From contig NZ_LTAZ01000003.1 of the NCBI RefSeq assembly GCF_001593955.1, positions 1 through 64,000 of the forward strand: a DNA stretch of 64,000 nt, read 5' to 3'. The DNA is from Halalkalicoccus paucihalophilus (GTDB lineage: Archaea > Halobacteriota > Halobacteria > Halobacteriales > Halalkalicoccaceae). The translations under genes and the position numbers were made by a program. Position 1 is the stretch's first letter. Every line of letters starts with the position of its first letter. Under the pieces are notes generated by a model. It was not told the DNA's origin and did not search any database. It worked only from the letters and a program-made list of their open reading frames with translations. Positions 27,487 through 37,334 of this stretch are shown one piece after another.

Positions 27487-27690
27487 TCACTCCGAGAGCG
27501 CCCCGACGTCCCCGGCGTTCGGATGGTCGGGCAGGCGCTCGATACACTCGTAGCAGAGGAAGTGTTCTGTGTCGTCCCCGAACTCGAGGATCATCCCGCC
27601 AGTGGACTCCTGAGAGAACGACCACATGTCCGCGACGCCGCCCGCGATGTGGACGTCCGCACCACAGCCGTCACACGGTTCGGAAGCCAT
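27487..27690 (-). CDS. Small two-knuckle zinc protein, haloarchaeal
   Basis: A 67-residue protein with CDGCGADVHIAGG and FLCYECIERLPD, two CxxC pairs about 42 residues apart that should hold one zinc. ATG 27690 begins MASEPCDGC; the longer upstream frame lacks such character. Just upstream (27 bases) of the helicase gene start on the same strand? No: it lies ahead of the helicase and reads toward it, so the two may be one transcript. Function unknown. Confidence 0.75.
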   Translation of the reverse strand: MASEPCDGCGADVHIAGGVADMWSFSQESTGGMILEFGDDTEHFLCYECIERLPDHPNAGDVGALSE

Positions 27691-28117
27691 ACCCGTAGCT
27701 GGCACGCGCGGATTAAACGCCTGTCGCGTCCACTCGGGGCCGATAGGGCAGCCGTTTCGGACAGTCCCTCTAAACGACAGATAGGACGATCGAGGGACGG
27801 TACGAACAGTCCGGTACGACGACAGGTTCGAGGATCGACCGCCGACCATGCCCATCGATAGCCAGTGACGGGTATCGGTTCCGCCCTCGAGAGCCGTAAA
27901 GCGGGCCCCGAACCCCTCCCGAAGACTGTTCGAACTTCAAGATGATTAATAGGTATAGATATTTTTTTCTTAAAATAGACTAAAATGAATACTAATAGCT
28001 CTGTATTTCGATTGTTTTCACAGTTTTGTCTTCTTTTACTCGCTAGAGGTGCCCATCTTTTCGACAAGTTTTTATTCAACTATCTGAAATAGGGAGTATC
28101 GCGGCAGAACACGAATC
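27691..28117. promoter_or_regulatory. 427-base gap with the dpp promoter
   Basis: No convincing gene. From 27945 to 28080 the DNA is strongly AT-rich, including a T7 run (27960s) and TTAATAGGTATAGATA. TTTTTATT at 28069-28076 lies 42 bases before the dppA start and is the likely TATA box. The long AT-rich tract could also carry regulator sites. Confidence 0.45.
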
Positions 28118-29734
28118 ATGAAAGACACTATTCGAAACCACGATACTCTCGATCGTCGGAGCCTTCTGAAGTACGTCGGTGCCGCTGGCGCCGTCGGTCT
28201 GGCCGGCTGTGCCGGCGGCGGGACCGGCGAGGACGGTTCGGGCGGCGGTGGCGGCACCTCGGGCGAACTCTACTTCGCACAGGTAAAGGGCGCGCTCGAT
28301 TTCGATCCGATCGTCCTCAACGACGTCCCCTCCCAGCAGATCGTCGGCCAGATGTTCGAGGGGCTGTACACGTACAATGAGGACGCGACCGGCATCGAAC
28401 CCGCGCTCGCCGCGGGCGAACCCGAAGTCGAAAACAACGGTCAGCGATACATCGTCGAACTCAACGAGGACGCGACGTTCCACAACGGCGATCCCGTGAC
28501 CGCCGAGGACGCCGCCTACTCCTATATCGCTCCCTTCGAGGAGGAAACGGAGAACGCCGGCGAGGTCGACATGATCGACTCGGCCGAAGCCATCGACGAG
28601 CAGACCGTCCAGTTCGATCTGTCCTACCCCTACGGCGCGTTCGACTACACGCTGATCCGCGAGGTCGTCCCGCAGGCCGTCCGCGAGGAGGACCCCAACG
28701 CGTTCAACCAGGAAAACCCGATCGGCTCGGGCCCCTTCCAGTTCAGCGAGTGGCAGGAAGGCGAGTACGTCCGCATCGAGAGCTACGACGACTACTGGGG
28801 CGAGAACGCCGCCGAGCTCGATTTCGTCGAGTTCAGCGGCGTCGAGGAACAGTCCACCCGGGTGACGTCGCTACAGACCGGCGAGAACGATGTCATCGAG
28901 ACCATCCCCCCGCAGTTGTACGACCAGGTCGAGGGGATGGGCGACGTGACCATCGACGAGACGCCCGGCATCGGGTACTTCTATCTGGCCTTCAACTGCG
29001 GCGAGGGGCCGACCTCGGACCCGCTGGTCCGCGAGGCCATTGACTACTGCTTCTCGATGGACCAGGAGGTCGCGAACTACGTCGAACCCGCGGGCGTACG
29101 CCAGTACAGCCCGTTTCCCGACTCCATCATCGAGGCCTGGGACTTCCCGACCGACCAGTGGGCCGAGATTCCCCATGACCCGGACATCGAGCAGGCCCAG
29201 CAGCTCTTCGAGGAAGCCGGCGTTCCGTCAGACTACAACTGGCGGATCATCGTCCCGCCGGACGACATGCGCGAGCAGATCGGCGTCGGCGTGGGCAACG
29301 GCCTGCAGGAGGCCGGCTTCGAGAACGTCGAGGTCCAGCGCCTCGATTGGGGAGCCTTCACCGACGCCTACACTTCCGGGGCCGAGGACGACTTCAACAT
29401 GTACTCGCTCGGGTGGTCCGGATCGCCGGACCCCGAGGCCTTTACCTACTACATGTTCGCCCAGGAGAACGAAGGCGTCACGCAGGGGGTCTTCTACGAC
29501 AACGACGAGGTCGACCAGCAGATCATCGACGCACGACAGTCGACCGACCGGGAGGAACGCCGTCAGCTCTACATCGAGTCGACAACGACGATCCTCGAGG
29601 ACCGCGTCCACCTGCCCGCGTACAACCTGCTCAACAGCTACGCGTTCAAGGACTATGTCTCGGGCTACCAGTCGCACCCGGTGTCGGGTACTATCCCGTT
29701 GGCGGAGTCGTTCGCGACGACGTCAGTCGAGTAG
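28118..29734 (+). CDS. dppA: Peptide ABC transporter substrate-binding lipoprotein
   Basis: A 538-residue family-5 solute-binding protein, captured peptide or similar substrate outside the cell. Signal: twin Arg in DRRSLLKYVGAAGAVGLAGC with lipobox Cys near residue 30, then a Gly/Ser linker. Family blocks: GLYTYNEDATGIEPALA, YIVELNEDATFHNGDPV, NPIGSGPFQFSEWQEGEYV. First gene of dppABCDF; the substrate cannot be told from sequence (peptide, sugar or nickel homologues exist). Confidence 0.92.
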   Translation: MKDTIRNHDTLDRRSLLKYVGAAGAVGLAGCAGGGTGEDGSGGGGGTSGELYFAQVKGALDFDPIVLNDVPSQQIVGQMFEGLYTYNEDATGIEPALAAGEPEVENNGQRYIVELNEDATFHNGDPVTAEDAAYSYIAPFEEETENAGEVDMIDSAEAIDEQTVQFDLSYPYGAFDYTLIREVVPQAVREEDPNAFNQENPIGSGPFQFSEWQEGEYVRIESYDDYWGENAAELDFVEFSGVEEQSTRVTSLQTGENDVIETIPPQLYDQVEGMGDVTIDETPGIGYFYLAFNCGEGPTSDPLVREAIDYCFSMDQEVANYVEPAGVRQYSPFPDSIIEAWDFPTDQWAEIPHDPDIEQAQQLFEEAGVPSDYNWRIIVPPDDMREQIGVGVGNGLQEAGFENVEVQRLDWGAFTDAYTSGAEDDFNMYSLGWSGSPDPEAFTYYMFAQENEGVTQGVFYDNDEVDQQIIDARQSTDREERRQLYIESTTTILEDRVHLPAYNLLNSYAFKDYVSGYQSHPVSGTIPLAESFATTSVE

Positions 29735-29776
29735 ACGAACGGTCACAATTCGGAGAGATTCGTTTTCGGATCGACG

Positions 29777-29788
29777 CGGTTATAACCG
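29777..29788. promoter_or_regulatory. Perfect 12-bp palindrome between dppA and dppB
   Basis: CGGTTATAACCG is fully self-complementary and sits 63 bases before the dppB start in the 117-base intergenic gap. The TTATAA core could be an internal TATA box or an operator; a transcript-processing role is also possible. Confidence 0.4.
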
Positions 29789-29851
29789 TGGCTCGGTTGA
29801 ATCGAATTCATAGCACGCGAACGTTCATAAAAATACCAACAGAACAACCAC

Positions 29852-30847
29852 ATGGGACTCCTCCGATACACGGTCTGGCGGTGTCTGCAAGCGATCCCCG
29901 TCCTCGTCGGCATCCTGACGATCACCTTCTTCCTCACCAATGCGATCCCGGGTGATCCCGTCAGCATCATGCTCGGGCCGACCCCGAGCGCCGAGATGGT
30001 CGAACAGATACAGGCTCGCTACGGACTCGACAGACCGCTTCACGAACGGTACTTCAGCTACTTGGCCGGCGTCGCACAGGGCGATCTCGGTCACAGCATC
30101 TACTACGACGTGCCCGTCCTGACGAAGATCATCGAGCGCCTGCCGGTGACGGCGTATCTCGTCTTCTCGGCGTTCGGATTCGCTTTGCTAACGGCGATCC
30201 CGCTGGGCGTGATCTCCGCGAAGCGGCGCAACGAGCCGGTCGATCACGTCTCGCGAATCGTCGCACTGATCGGCGTCTCGACGCCCTCCTTCTGGATCGG
30301 GCTGCTTCTGATCATCGTCTTCTCGTTCCAGTTGGGGCTGTTGCCCGCGACGGGGTTGTTCCTCCCGTGGGCCGACCCTGCGAACGTCCGGGGAGCGGCG
30401 ACCCAATTCGACGTCGTCGTCGAGTCGTTCAAACGGCTGTTGATGCCGATGGTCGCGCTCGGAACGCTCCAGATGGCCTCGATCACCCGCATCGAGCGCT
30501 CATCGATGGTCGACTCGCTGCAAAACGAGTACGTGAAACTCGCACGCGCCTACGGCGTCGACGAACGCGGCGTGATCTGGAAACACGCGTTCAAGCCGGC
30601 CCAGCTCCCGGTGATTACCATCGTCGGGCTCGGCCTGAGTACGGCCCTCGGCGGCGCGGTGCTGATCGAGACCGTCTTCGAGATCAACGGGATGGGGCGG
30701 CTCATCATCCAGGCGATCAACAATCAGGACTACCCGCTAGTGATGGGGACGACGTTCATGCTCGGCGCGCTGTATCTCGTCGGCGTCATCATCACGGACA
30801 TCTCGTATGCGTACATCGACCCGCGGGTCAGCTACGGTGAGAAATGA
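29852..30847 (+). CDS. dppB: Peptide ABC transporter permease DppB-like
   Basis: A 331-residue inner-membrane permease with six hydrophobic helices, start MGLLRYTVWRCLQAIPVLVG and family motifs FFLTNAIPGDPV and the cytoplasmic EAA-type loop (VKLARAYGVDERGVIWKHAF) that contacts the ATPase. Its stop overlaps the dppC start (ATGA). Confidence 0.95.
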   Translation: MGLLRYTVWRCLQAIPVLVGILTITFFLTNAIPGDPVSIMLGPTPSAEMVEQIQARYGLDRPLHERYFSYLAGVAQGDLGHSIYYDVPVLTKIIERLPVTAYLVFSAFGFALLTAIPLGVISAKRRNEPVDHVSRIVALIGVSTPSFWIGLLLIIVFSFQLGLLPATGLFLPWADPANVRGAATQFDVVVESFKRLLMPMVALGTLQMASITRIERSSMVDSLQNEYVKLARAYGVDERGVIWKHAFKPAQLPVITIVGLGLSTALGGAVLIETVFEINGMGRLIIQAINNQDYPLVMGTTFMLGALYLVGVIITDISYAYIDPRVSYGEK

Positions 30848-31836
30848 TGGCGGTACACGAAACCCAAGGAGAGGAGGAGTTCGCCGACGAACCAACCGAA
30901 GGCGGCGTCGACGAGGTCGAAGCCCGTGTCGGGCTGGCATACACGCTCAAACAAGTCAAACGGGACTCGACAGCCCGGATGGGCTTTTACATCATCGCGT
31001 TCATCACGGCCATCGCGGCCTTCGTGAGCATCGATTACTACCTGCTCGATTACGCGATGGCGAAGGCGATCCCCTTCCTCCACCACCCCGAGCGTGATCC
31101 CGAGGTGATCAACACGCTCTTGCCGCCGGTCGGGATGGAAAACGGACTCGGCTCGGGTACGTGGGAGCACCCGCTTGGCACCGACCATCGCGGTCGGGAC
31201 ATCCTCACCCGGCTGATCTACGGGACCCGCATCGCGATGACCGTCGGCTTCATGGCGACGGCGATCGGTCTCGTCGGAGGCACCCTCGTCGGCGCGGTCT
31301 CGGGCTATTATGGAGGATGGGTCGACGACGTCCTCCAGCGGATCACCGACACCATCTACGCCATCCCGTTTCTCGTGCTGGTCATCGCGTTCATGTCGGC
31401 GTTCGGCCGCGACATCAGCTACGCGATGGTCGGCGTCGGCATCGCCTCGATCCCGGTGTTCAACCGGCTGATCCGCTCGCGGGTCGTGAGTATCCGCGAG
31501 GAAGAGTACATCGAGGCGGCCAAAGCCGCCGGGGTGAAAGACCGGAACATCATCCTGCGCCACGTCATTCCCAACAGCTTCGCGCCGGTGTTGGTCCAGG
31601 CGACCCTGCAGGTCGGGGTGAGCATCCTCATCGTCGCGGGGCTGTCCTTCCTGGGCTTCGGCGCACAACCGCCGACCCCGTCGTGGGGACAGATGCTCGC
31701 GGCATCGCGAAACTACATGCTGCCGGCGCCGACGTTCAGCATCTGGCCGGGTATCGCCATCCTCGTCACCGTGGTCGCCTTTAACCTCCTCGGCGACGGG
31801 CTGCAAGACGCGCTCGATCCGCGGATCAACAACTGA
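30844..31836 (+). CDS. dppC: Peptide ABC transporter permease DppC-like
   Basis: A 330-residue partner permease with an acidic cytoplasmic N-terminus of about 45 residues, six helices, the GTDHRGRD-type loop (LGTDHRGRDILTRLIYGTR) and EAA loop YIEAAKAAGVKDRNIILRHV. An ATG at 30847 is an alternative start. Coupled to dppB by overlap and two bases from dppD. Confidence 0.95.
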   Translation: MMAVHETQGEEEFADEPTEGGVDEVEARVGLAYTLKQVKRDSTARMGFYIIAFITAIAAFVSIDYYLLDYAMAKAIPFLHHPERDPEVINTLLPPVGMENGLGSGTWEHPLGTDHRGRDILTRLIYGTRIAMTVGFMATAIGLVGGTLVGAVSGYYGGWVDDVLQRITDTIYAIPFLVLVIAFMSAFGRDISYAMVGVGIASIPVFNRLIRSRVVSIREEEYIEAAKAAGVKDRNIILRHVIPNSFAPVLVQATLQVGVSILIVAGLSFLGFGAQPPTPSWGQMLAASRNYMLPAPTFSIWPGIAILVTVVAFNLLGDGLQDALDPRINN

Positions 31837-31838
31837 CC

Positions 31839-32990
31839 ATGAGCGAAGAACCACTGCTGAAAGTCGAGAACCTGAAGACCCAGTTCTTCACCGAGGACGG
31901 AACCGTTCGGGCCGTCGACGGCATCTCCTTCGAGGTCTACGAGGGCGAACTCGTCGGCCTCGTCGGCGAATCGGGGGCCGGAAAGAGCGTCGCCGCGCTG
32001 AGCGTCATGCGGCTGATCGACAGTCCCGGCGTCATCGTCGACGGCGAGGTGACGTTCAAAGGAAAGACCCTCGTCGGCTACGAGGAGACCACTGGAGAGC
32101 CGGGCGAACCGCCCGAACTGGTCGAGCGCGAGGAGATGCTCACCGAAGAGGAGATGCGGACGCAGATCCGCGGCCGAGAGATCGCCATCATCTTCCAAGA
32201 CCCGATGGAGAGCCTGAATCCGGTGTTTACCGTCGGCTCGCAGCTCCGGGAGTTCATCGAGCTCAATCGCGACCTCTCGGGTACGGAGGCGAGAGCGGAA
32301 GCCGTTCAGATGCTTCGGGAGGTCGGTATCCCCGAACCCGAGAAGCGCTACGAGCAGTACCCCCACCAGTTCTCGGGCGGGATGCGCCAGCGCGTCCTGA
32401 TCGCGATGGCGCTCGCCTGCGAACCCAGCCTGATCATCGCCGACGAGCCGACGACGGCGCTTGACGTCACCGTCGAGGGACAGATCCTCGATCTCGTCGA
32501 GGAGCTCCAACGGAAGTACGACACCGCCTTCGTCTGGGTGACCCACGACATGGGCGTCGTCGCCGAGATCTGTGACCGGGTCAACGTGATGTATCTGGGC
32601 GAGGTGATCGAGCAAGCCAACGTCGAGGAGCTGTTCTACGACACCAAACACCCCTACACCGAGGCGCTTTTGGCCTCGATGCCCCGACCCGACCGGACGA
32701 CCGGGGAGTTGAACCCCATTCGCGGGGTGATGCCCGAGGCGATCAACCCGCCCTCGGGCTGTCGGTTCCACTCGCGGTGTCCCGACGCCCGCGAGGTCTG
32801 CCGGCGCGTCCACCCCGACCTCCGAGCGATCGAAAACGGGGACCACGACGGTGACGAGAACGGGCGCGTCCACCGGGCGGCCTGCGTCAAACACGACGCC
32901 TTCGACGTGGGCTACCCCGAGAGCGAGCCGCTCGAAAACGAGGCGACCGGCGGGTTCGAGGTCGGCCTCACGCAGGAGGGAAGCCGATGA
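31839..32990 (+). CDS. dppD: Peptide ABC transporter ATPase DppD-like
   Basis: A 383-residue ATPase: Walker A GESGAGKS, signature [14 protein letters not shown], Walker [13 protein letters not shown], and the oligopeptide C-terminal domain with [20 protein letters not shown] plus AACVKH that can bind an Fe-S cluster in some homologues. An acidic insert (about residues 75-105, [17 protein letters not shown]) is halophile-typical. Overlaps dppF by 4 bases. Confidence 0.95.
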   Translation: MSEEPLLKVENLKTQFFTEDGTVRAVDGISFEVYEGELVGLVGESGAGKSVAALSVMRLIDSPGVIVDGEVTFKGKTLVGYEETTGEPGEPPELVEREEMLTEEEMRTQIRGREIAIIFQDPMESLNPVFTVGSQLREFIELNRDLSGTEARAEAVQMLREVGIPEPEKRYEQYPHQFSGGMRQRVLIAMALACEPSLIIADEPTTALDVTVEGQILDLVEELQRKYDTAFVWVTHDMGVVAEICDRVNVMYLGEVIEQANVEELFYDTKHPYTEALLASMPRPDRTTGELNPIRGVMPEAINPPSGCRFHSRCPDAREVCRRVHPDLRAIENGDHDGDENGRVHRAACVKHDAFDVGYPESEPLENEATGGFEVGLTQEGSR

Positions 32991-34360
32991 GCGGAACCGA
33001 CGAACCCCTCCTCCGCGTCGAGGGGCTGACCAAGCACTTCTCGAACGACGAGGGGCTGTTCGGCGGGTTCAAGCGGAATCCCGATGGAATGGTACCGCCC
33101 GTGGTCCACGAACCGGAGCTGGTTCGTGCCGTCGAGGACGTCTCCTTCGACATCCGGAAGGGCGAGACCCTCGGGCTGGTCGGCGAGTCGGGCTGTGGGA
33201 AGTCGACCCTCGCACGGAACATCCTCCAACTGATCAAGCCGACCGACGGTACCGTCTACTTCAAGGGCGAGGACATCACCGCGATGGGCGGCGAGAGCCT
33301 GCGGAAGAAACGCCGGGAGATGCAGCTCATCTTTCAGGACCCCCAGTCCTCGCTCGACCCGCGGATGAAGGTCGGCCAGATCGTCGAGGAGCCCATGGAG
33401 GCCCACGGCATGCTCGACGACGAGGGACGGGAGGTCCGTGCGAAGGAACTGCTCGCGAAGGTCGGACTCGATCCCCAACACTACAACCGCTACCCCCACG
33501 CCTTTTCGGGGGGCCAGCGCCAGCGCGTCAACCTCGCGCGTGCGCTGTCGGTCAACCCGGATTTCATCGTTTGTGACGAGCCGGTGAGCGCGCTCGACGT
33601 CTCGATCCAGGCGCAGGTCTTGAACACGATGAAGGAGCTTCAGGAGGAGTTCGACCTGACATACCTCTTTATCGCCCACGACCTCTCCGTGATTCGTCAC
33701 ATCTCGGATCGGGTAGCGGTGATGTATCTCGGACAGCTCGTCGAACTCGCGGACAAGGAGGAACTCTACGAGAACCCCCAACACCCCTACACGCGGGCGC
33801 TTCTGGATTCGATTCCTGTTCCCGACCCGCGCTCGTCCGGGGTTCGTGGCGTCCTCGAAGGCGACGTTCCGAGTCCGATCGACCCACCCTCGGGCTGTCG
33901 CTTTCGCACGCGCTGTCCCGAACTCATCGCACCGGAGGAGTACGACCTCTCGGCGACCGAGTGGGAGGAGACGCGCGCGTTCATGCGCGCGATCGACCGC
34001 CGGACCGTCGAGACGAACGACCCCGAGGAACTCCGGCGGCGATTCTTCGGGCAGGTACCCTCGGGCGAGGCGGGCACCGTCGTCGAGACGGCCCTCGACC
34101 ACCTCGAACGCGAGGAGTGGGAGGAAGCCGCCGACCTGCTCGTCGCGGAGTTCGCAGAGAAGAGCATCTGTGCGCGGGAGGTCCCGGCCTACGAGATCAC
34201 ACCGGAGTACGGCAGCGACACCCATTATGCGGCCTGTCACCTCCATCGCGACGAAGGGATTCGCCTCGATCCGAAAACGGGAGAGCGGGCGGACGGCGTG
34301 AGAACGGCCGATTCCGGGACCGAAGCGTCGGAATCGGCCTCGGCCGTCTCGGACGACTGA
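32987..34360 (+). CDS. dppF: Peptide ABC transporter ATPase DppF-like, with insertions
   Basis: A 457-residue ATPase: Walker [10 protein letters not shown], signature [14 protein letters not shown], Walker [13 protein letters not shown]. Two departures from E. coli DppF: an insert near residues 20-45 before the core, and about 100 acidic residues (about 315-412) inside the C-terminal Cys domain, between CRFRTRCPE and YAACHLH. The latter contains a helical [19 protein letters not shown] segment. Last gene of the transporter operon. Confidence 0.92.
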   Translation: MSGTDEPLLRVEGLTKHFSNDEGLFGGFKRNPDGMVPPVVHEPELVRAVEDVSFDIRKGETLGLVGESGCGKSTLARNILQLIKPTDGTVYFKGEDITAMGGESLRKKRREMQLIFQDPQSSLDPRMKVGQIVEEPMEAHGMLDDEGREVRAKELLAKVGLDPQHYNRYPHAFSGGQRQRVNLARALSVNPDFIVCDEPVSALDVSIQAQVLNTMKELQEEFDLTYLFIAHDLSVIRHISDRVAVMYLGQLVELADKEELYENPQHPYTRALLDSIPVPDPRSSGVRGVLEGDVPSPIDPPSGCRFRTRCPELIAPEEYDLSATEWEETRAFMRAIDRRTVETNDPEELRRRFFGQVPSGEAGTVVETALDHLEREEWEEAADLLVAEFAEKSICAREVPAYEITPEYGSDTHYAACHLHRDEGIRLDPKTGERADGVRTADSGTEASESASAVSDD

Positions 34361-34402
34361 GCCGGCCGTCACACCGTCGCCGCACGAGCCGTCGAGCGAC
34401 CA

Positions 34403-34897
34403 CTACTCGATGCTGACGGTAGTGGAATCGGCGGGCCGATCGGCGTCCGTCGAAAGCGAGACGCTGATGGTGTGTTCACCGGGGGTGGCAGGCTCGAACG
34501 CGGGAAGGCCATCGACTCCCTCCGCCCGTCGGAAGTGACCGTTCCACCGGTTGACGACGCGCTTTCGCTCGCCCCCACGAAACGCGATGGAGCCGGGCGA
34601 TCGGTCCACGTACCGAGGCTCGTCGGTCGCCTCCAGTACGCCGTCGACGCGCCACTCCCAAAGACGGCGCTCGGCGGTCGGCACGGCGATCGGGAGCGGG
34701 AGGCGGTTTTTGAACTCGACGACGATCTCGACGGGTTCGCCCCGCCGGTAGCTGTCCTTCGGGGTATCGACCGAGACGCTCACGGCGCGGCGGGCGAGCC
34801 AGTTGGGGACGAGTTTCGAGAGCGCGCTCGTGAGGTAGTTGGTGGTCTCGTCGAAGCCGTATCGGTCGTCCTCCGAGCGGTGGCGCGGTTGGGGCAT
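34403..34897 (-). CDS. Haloarchaeal arrestin-like/beta-sandwich protein
   Basis: A 164-residue soluble protein whose centre (VSVSVDTPKDSYRRGEPVEI, VEFKNRLPLPIAV) looks like an Ig/arrestin-like beta sandwich, as in Spo0M-type and related haloarchaeal families; the end (EPATPGEHTISVSL) has the same style. The exact family is not recognised. Convergent with dppF across 42 bases. Confidence 0.6.
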   Translation of the reverse strand: MPQPRHRSEDDRYGFDETTNYLTSALSKLVPNWLARRAVSVSVDTPKDSYRRGEPVEIVVEFKNRLPLPIAVPTAERRLWEWRVDGVLEATDEPRYVDRSPGSIAFRGGERKRVVNRWNGHFRRAEGVDGLPAFEPATPGEHTISVSLSTDADRPADSTTVSIE

Positions 34898-35070
34898 TCG
34901 CGGTTAGCGGTCGCGGTCGGTGTCGTTCGTGGACGATGCGTCGCTCATGGGAGCGATTGGGTGGCGAGGATCTTTTCGGTGTCGGTCCCACGAGCCAGTA
35001 GAGCAGCGTCTCGGCCGTCTCGACGGAGGAGGTCGAAAGGAGTACGCCAGCGGGAGACGCGGGATACGGA
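34898..35070. other. Short gap, no gene
   Basis: The gap between the beta-sandwich gene and nirA holds only a 14-codon frame (MSDASSTNDTDRDR) that is unlikely to be a gene. No hairpin-plus-T terminator is evident. Confidence 0.5.
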
Positions 35071-36831
35071 TCAGTCGTCGGCCGACAGCGGCGTTCCGTC
35101 CGCGGTCGTCGGTGCGGGACTTTCCCCCTCCGCGAAGGGGTACCACGAGCCCTTCGCGTCGTACATCCACGGATCTTCATAACTACTCTCCTCGGGGTCG
35201 GCGAGTTCGACGAGCGTCTCGGTTCCGGTTTCCTCGACCCACGCGCGGAACGACTGGCCCGGAGAGCGATGGGCCGCGTAGCCCTCAACGAGCTTCTTGA
35301 TCACTGCGGGCGCCTCATCGGCGGGCACGCGCTGGTGGACCCACTCGATAAAGGAGGGGGTTTCACCTATGCCGCCGCCGACGCCGATGTCGAGCGCCTC
35401 GACCATCTCGCCGTTCTTCCGGGCGCGCATCCCCTGTAGGCCGATGTCGGCGGTCAGCGCCTGCCCGCAGTCGGCCGTACAGCCCGAGTAGTGGATGTGG
35501 ATGTCCTCGACGTCGTCGGGCAGCTCGCAGTTGTCGCGCAGCCAGCGGATGGTTCGAGCGAGGCGGGCCTTCGTCTCTGTCAGCGCCAGCGGGCAGAACT
35601 CCGTCCCCGTGCACGCGATCGAACCCCGCTGGAACGGGTGGGGTTCGGGGGTGTGCGTCTCCAATACGGGTTCGGAAAGGAGCGGATCGAGGTCTGCCTC
35701 GGGGACGTCCATGATCAGGGGGTTCTGCCGGCGGCTCAGGCGCACCTCCCCGCTCCCGTACTCGCTCGCGCAGTTCGCGATCGCGATCGCCTCCTTGGCG
35801 CGAAGCCTCCCCACCGGGACGCTCAGGCCCACGTAGTACTTCCCGTCGTGCTGTTCGTGGACACCGACGTGGTCGCCGCCACGACAGGTCCCGGCGTTGT
35901 ACGTGTACTCCTCGCGGAGGTCCGCGCCCGCCCCGCGGAGCTCGAAGTCGACGTACTCCTCCTGGAGGAGCTCGCGGATCTCCTCGACGCCCCAGTCGTC
36001 GACGAAGAAGCGCGACCGGGACTTCTGGCGGTTCTCGCGTTCGCCGTGGTCTTGATACAGTTCGACGAAGCCCCGGACGACGTCGTAGGCTTCCGCTTCG
36101 GTGACGAAGACGTCGAGCGGACGGGCCTCTCGGGGCTGTCTCCCTCCGAGACCGCCACCGATCCGGACGTTATACCCCTTCGTCAGCTCGCCCTCGGTCG
36201 GTTTCTCGGCGGGTTCGAGCCCGATGTCGTTGATCGAGTCCTGTGCACAGCCCTCCCGACAGCCCGTCACCGAGACGTTGAACTTCCGGGGGAGGTCCGC
36301 GAGCGAGTCGTCCTCGCGCAACTCAGAGTTCAGCCGTTCGAGCAGGTCCGGCGAGTCGATAAATTCTCGCCTATCGCGCCCGGCGACGGGACAACCGGCC
36401 ATGTTGCGCATCGAATCCCCGCCGGAGGAGCGACTGGAGACCCCCACGGATTCGAGCTTCTCCCAGATCTCGGGAATGTCCTCGAGCTTGAGCCAGTGCA
36501 GTTGGATCGACTGGCGCGTCGTCAGGTCGAGAAAGCCGTTGCCGAACTCCGGGTTCTCTGCGGGTCCGGTCGCGTAGTCGCGCGCGACCTCGCCGATGGC
36601 CCGGAGTTGGCCCGGCCGGAGGACGCCCCCGGCGTTCTGCAGACGCATCATGAAGTAGCTCTCCTGGCCGTCGCGCTGGTGGAAGACCCCCCAGTGTTTG
36701 AACAGCGAGAACCACTTCTTTCGCTCCCCCTCGGGGATCGACTCCCAACCGCCCTCGGCGAACTCGAGGAGCCTCTCGCGGAGCTCCTCGCCGTAGCACT
36801 CGTCTTTCCACTGCTCGATCTCAGGCGCCAC
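35071..36831 (-). CDS. nirA: Assimilatory ferredoxin-nitrite reductase NirA
   Basis: A 586-residue siroheme/4Fe-4S reductase, nitrite to ammonium in the cytoplasm. Cluster ligands CTGTEFC and CTADC. The active-site pair is Lys183/Asn185 in LPRKFNVSV, the nitrite-type signature, unlike the RKFK of the paralogue at 2982-4688. Start GTG 36831 (MAPEIEQWKDECYG) with GAGGTGG ten bases ahead. Diverges from narK and shares the locus with nasA, which together give nitrate uptake and two-step reduction to ammonium. Confidence 0.94.
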   Translation of the reverse strand: MAPEIEQWKDECYGEELRERLLEFAEGGWESIPEGERKKWFSLFKHWGVFHQRDGQESYFMMRLQNAGGVLRPGQLRAIGEVARDYATGPAENPEFGNGFLDLTTRQSIQLHWLKLEDIPEIWEKLESVGVSSRSSGGDSMRNMAGCPVAGRDRREFIDSPDLLERLNSELREDDSLADLPRKFNVSVTGCREGCAQDSINDIGLEPAEKPTEGELTKGYNVRIGGGLGGRQPREARPLDVFVTEAEAYDVVRGFVELYQDHGERENRQKSRSRFFVDDWGVEEIRELLQEEYVDFELRGAGADLREEYTYNAGTCRGGDHVGVHEQHDGKYYVGLSVPVGRLRAKEAIAIANCASEYGSGEVRLSRRQNPLIMDVPEADLDPLLSEPVLETHTPEPHPFQRGSIACTGTEFCPLALTETKARLARTIRWLRDNCELPDDVEDIHIHYSGCTADCGQALTADIGLQGMRARKNGEMVEALDIGVGGGIGETPSFIEWVHQRVPADEAPAVIKKLVEGYAAHRSPGQSFRAWVEETGTETLVELADPEESSYEDPWMYDAKGSWYPFAEGESPAPTTADGTPLSADD

Positions 36832-37334
36832 GCCCGACCACCTCGTTTGAATGAATGTTCGATAGTTTGGCCATGCGGATCACGTTGATAGGTTCTTACG
36901 CGAAATACTGCTCGAATCGGACTAATAACGCTGTCCACTAGATAATTCAGACACTTCTATAGCCTACGGTACGCCTCCTATTCCCCGTATTTGACTTAGT
37001 ACATATAAGGTAGAATCGGAGTAAAAGTAGAAGAACTCAGTTATCCTATAGATTTATGTCTGAAAACAAAATTTTTGGTCCTATTTCGAAAAGTCATCGA
37101 AAAGCATCTCGAATTACCAGTTGAATCGTCCTTATATCCCCTAAGCGTCTCCCCATCCCGTCCGGGGTCACCCCATACAAACCCACATTTATTAATACTA
37201 CTATCGGAGAGATTATTACGGATACTCGGTCAGGTTCGGTCGAGATTCAGGATGAATTCGGTGAAAATCGGAATTAAGATGGATGTTTGTAAACAAAGTC
37301 CGTTCGGTCACGGTGGTCCGGGAGGTGAGGAGGA
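36832..37334. promoter_or_regulatory. 503-base AT-rich regulatory gap between nirA and narK
   Basis: This gap separates two divergent nitrogen genes and is much more AT-rich than its surroundings. TATA-like elements: TACATATAAG at 37001-37010 and TTTATTAATA at 37188-37197. A possible operator TTTGT-AA-ACAAA lies at 37286-37297, and a strong ribosome site GGAGGTGAGG at 37321-37330 precedes the GTG start of narK by a few bases. The 87-codon frame at 37075-37338 has no family character and is not called. Confidence 0.55.
37321..37328 (+). promoter_or_regulatory. Strong ribosome binding site for narK
   Basis: GGAGGTGA lies six bases before a GTG at 37335, matching the 16S rRNA tail very well. 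It decides the GTG start over later ATG codons. Many haloarchaeal messages are leaderless, so a good site implies a leader transcript. Confidence 0.7.

Noticed and set aside
27941..28020. T-run as a terminator
   Set aside because: No gene ends upstream on either strand at this place, and it lies in an AT-rich promoter region.
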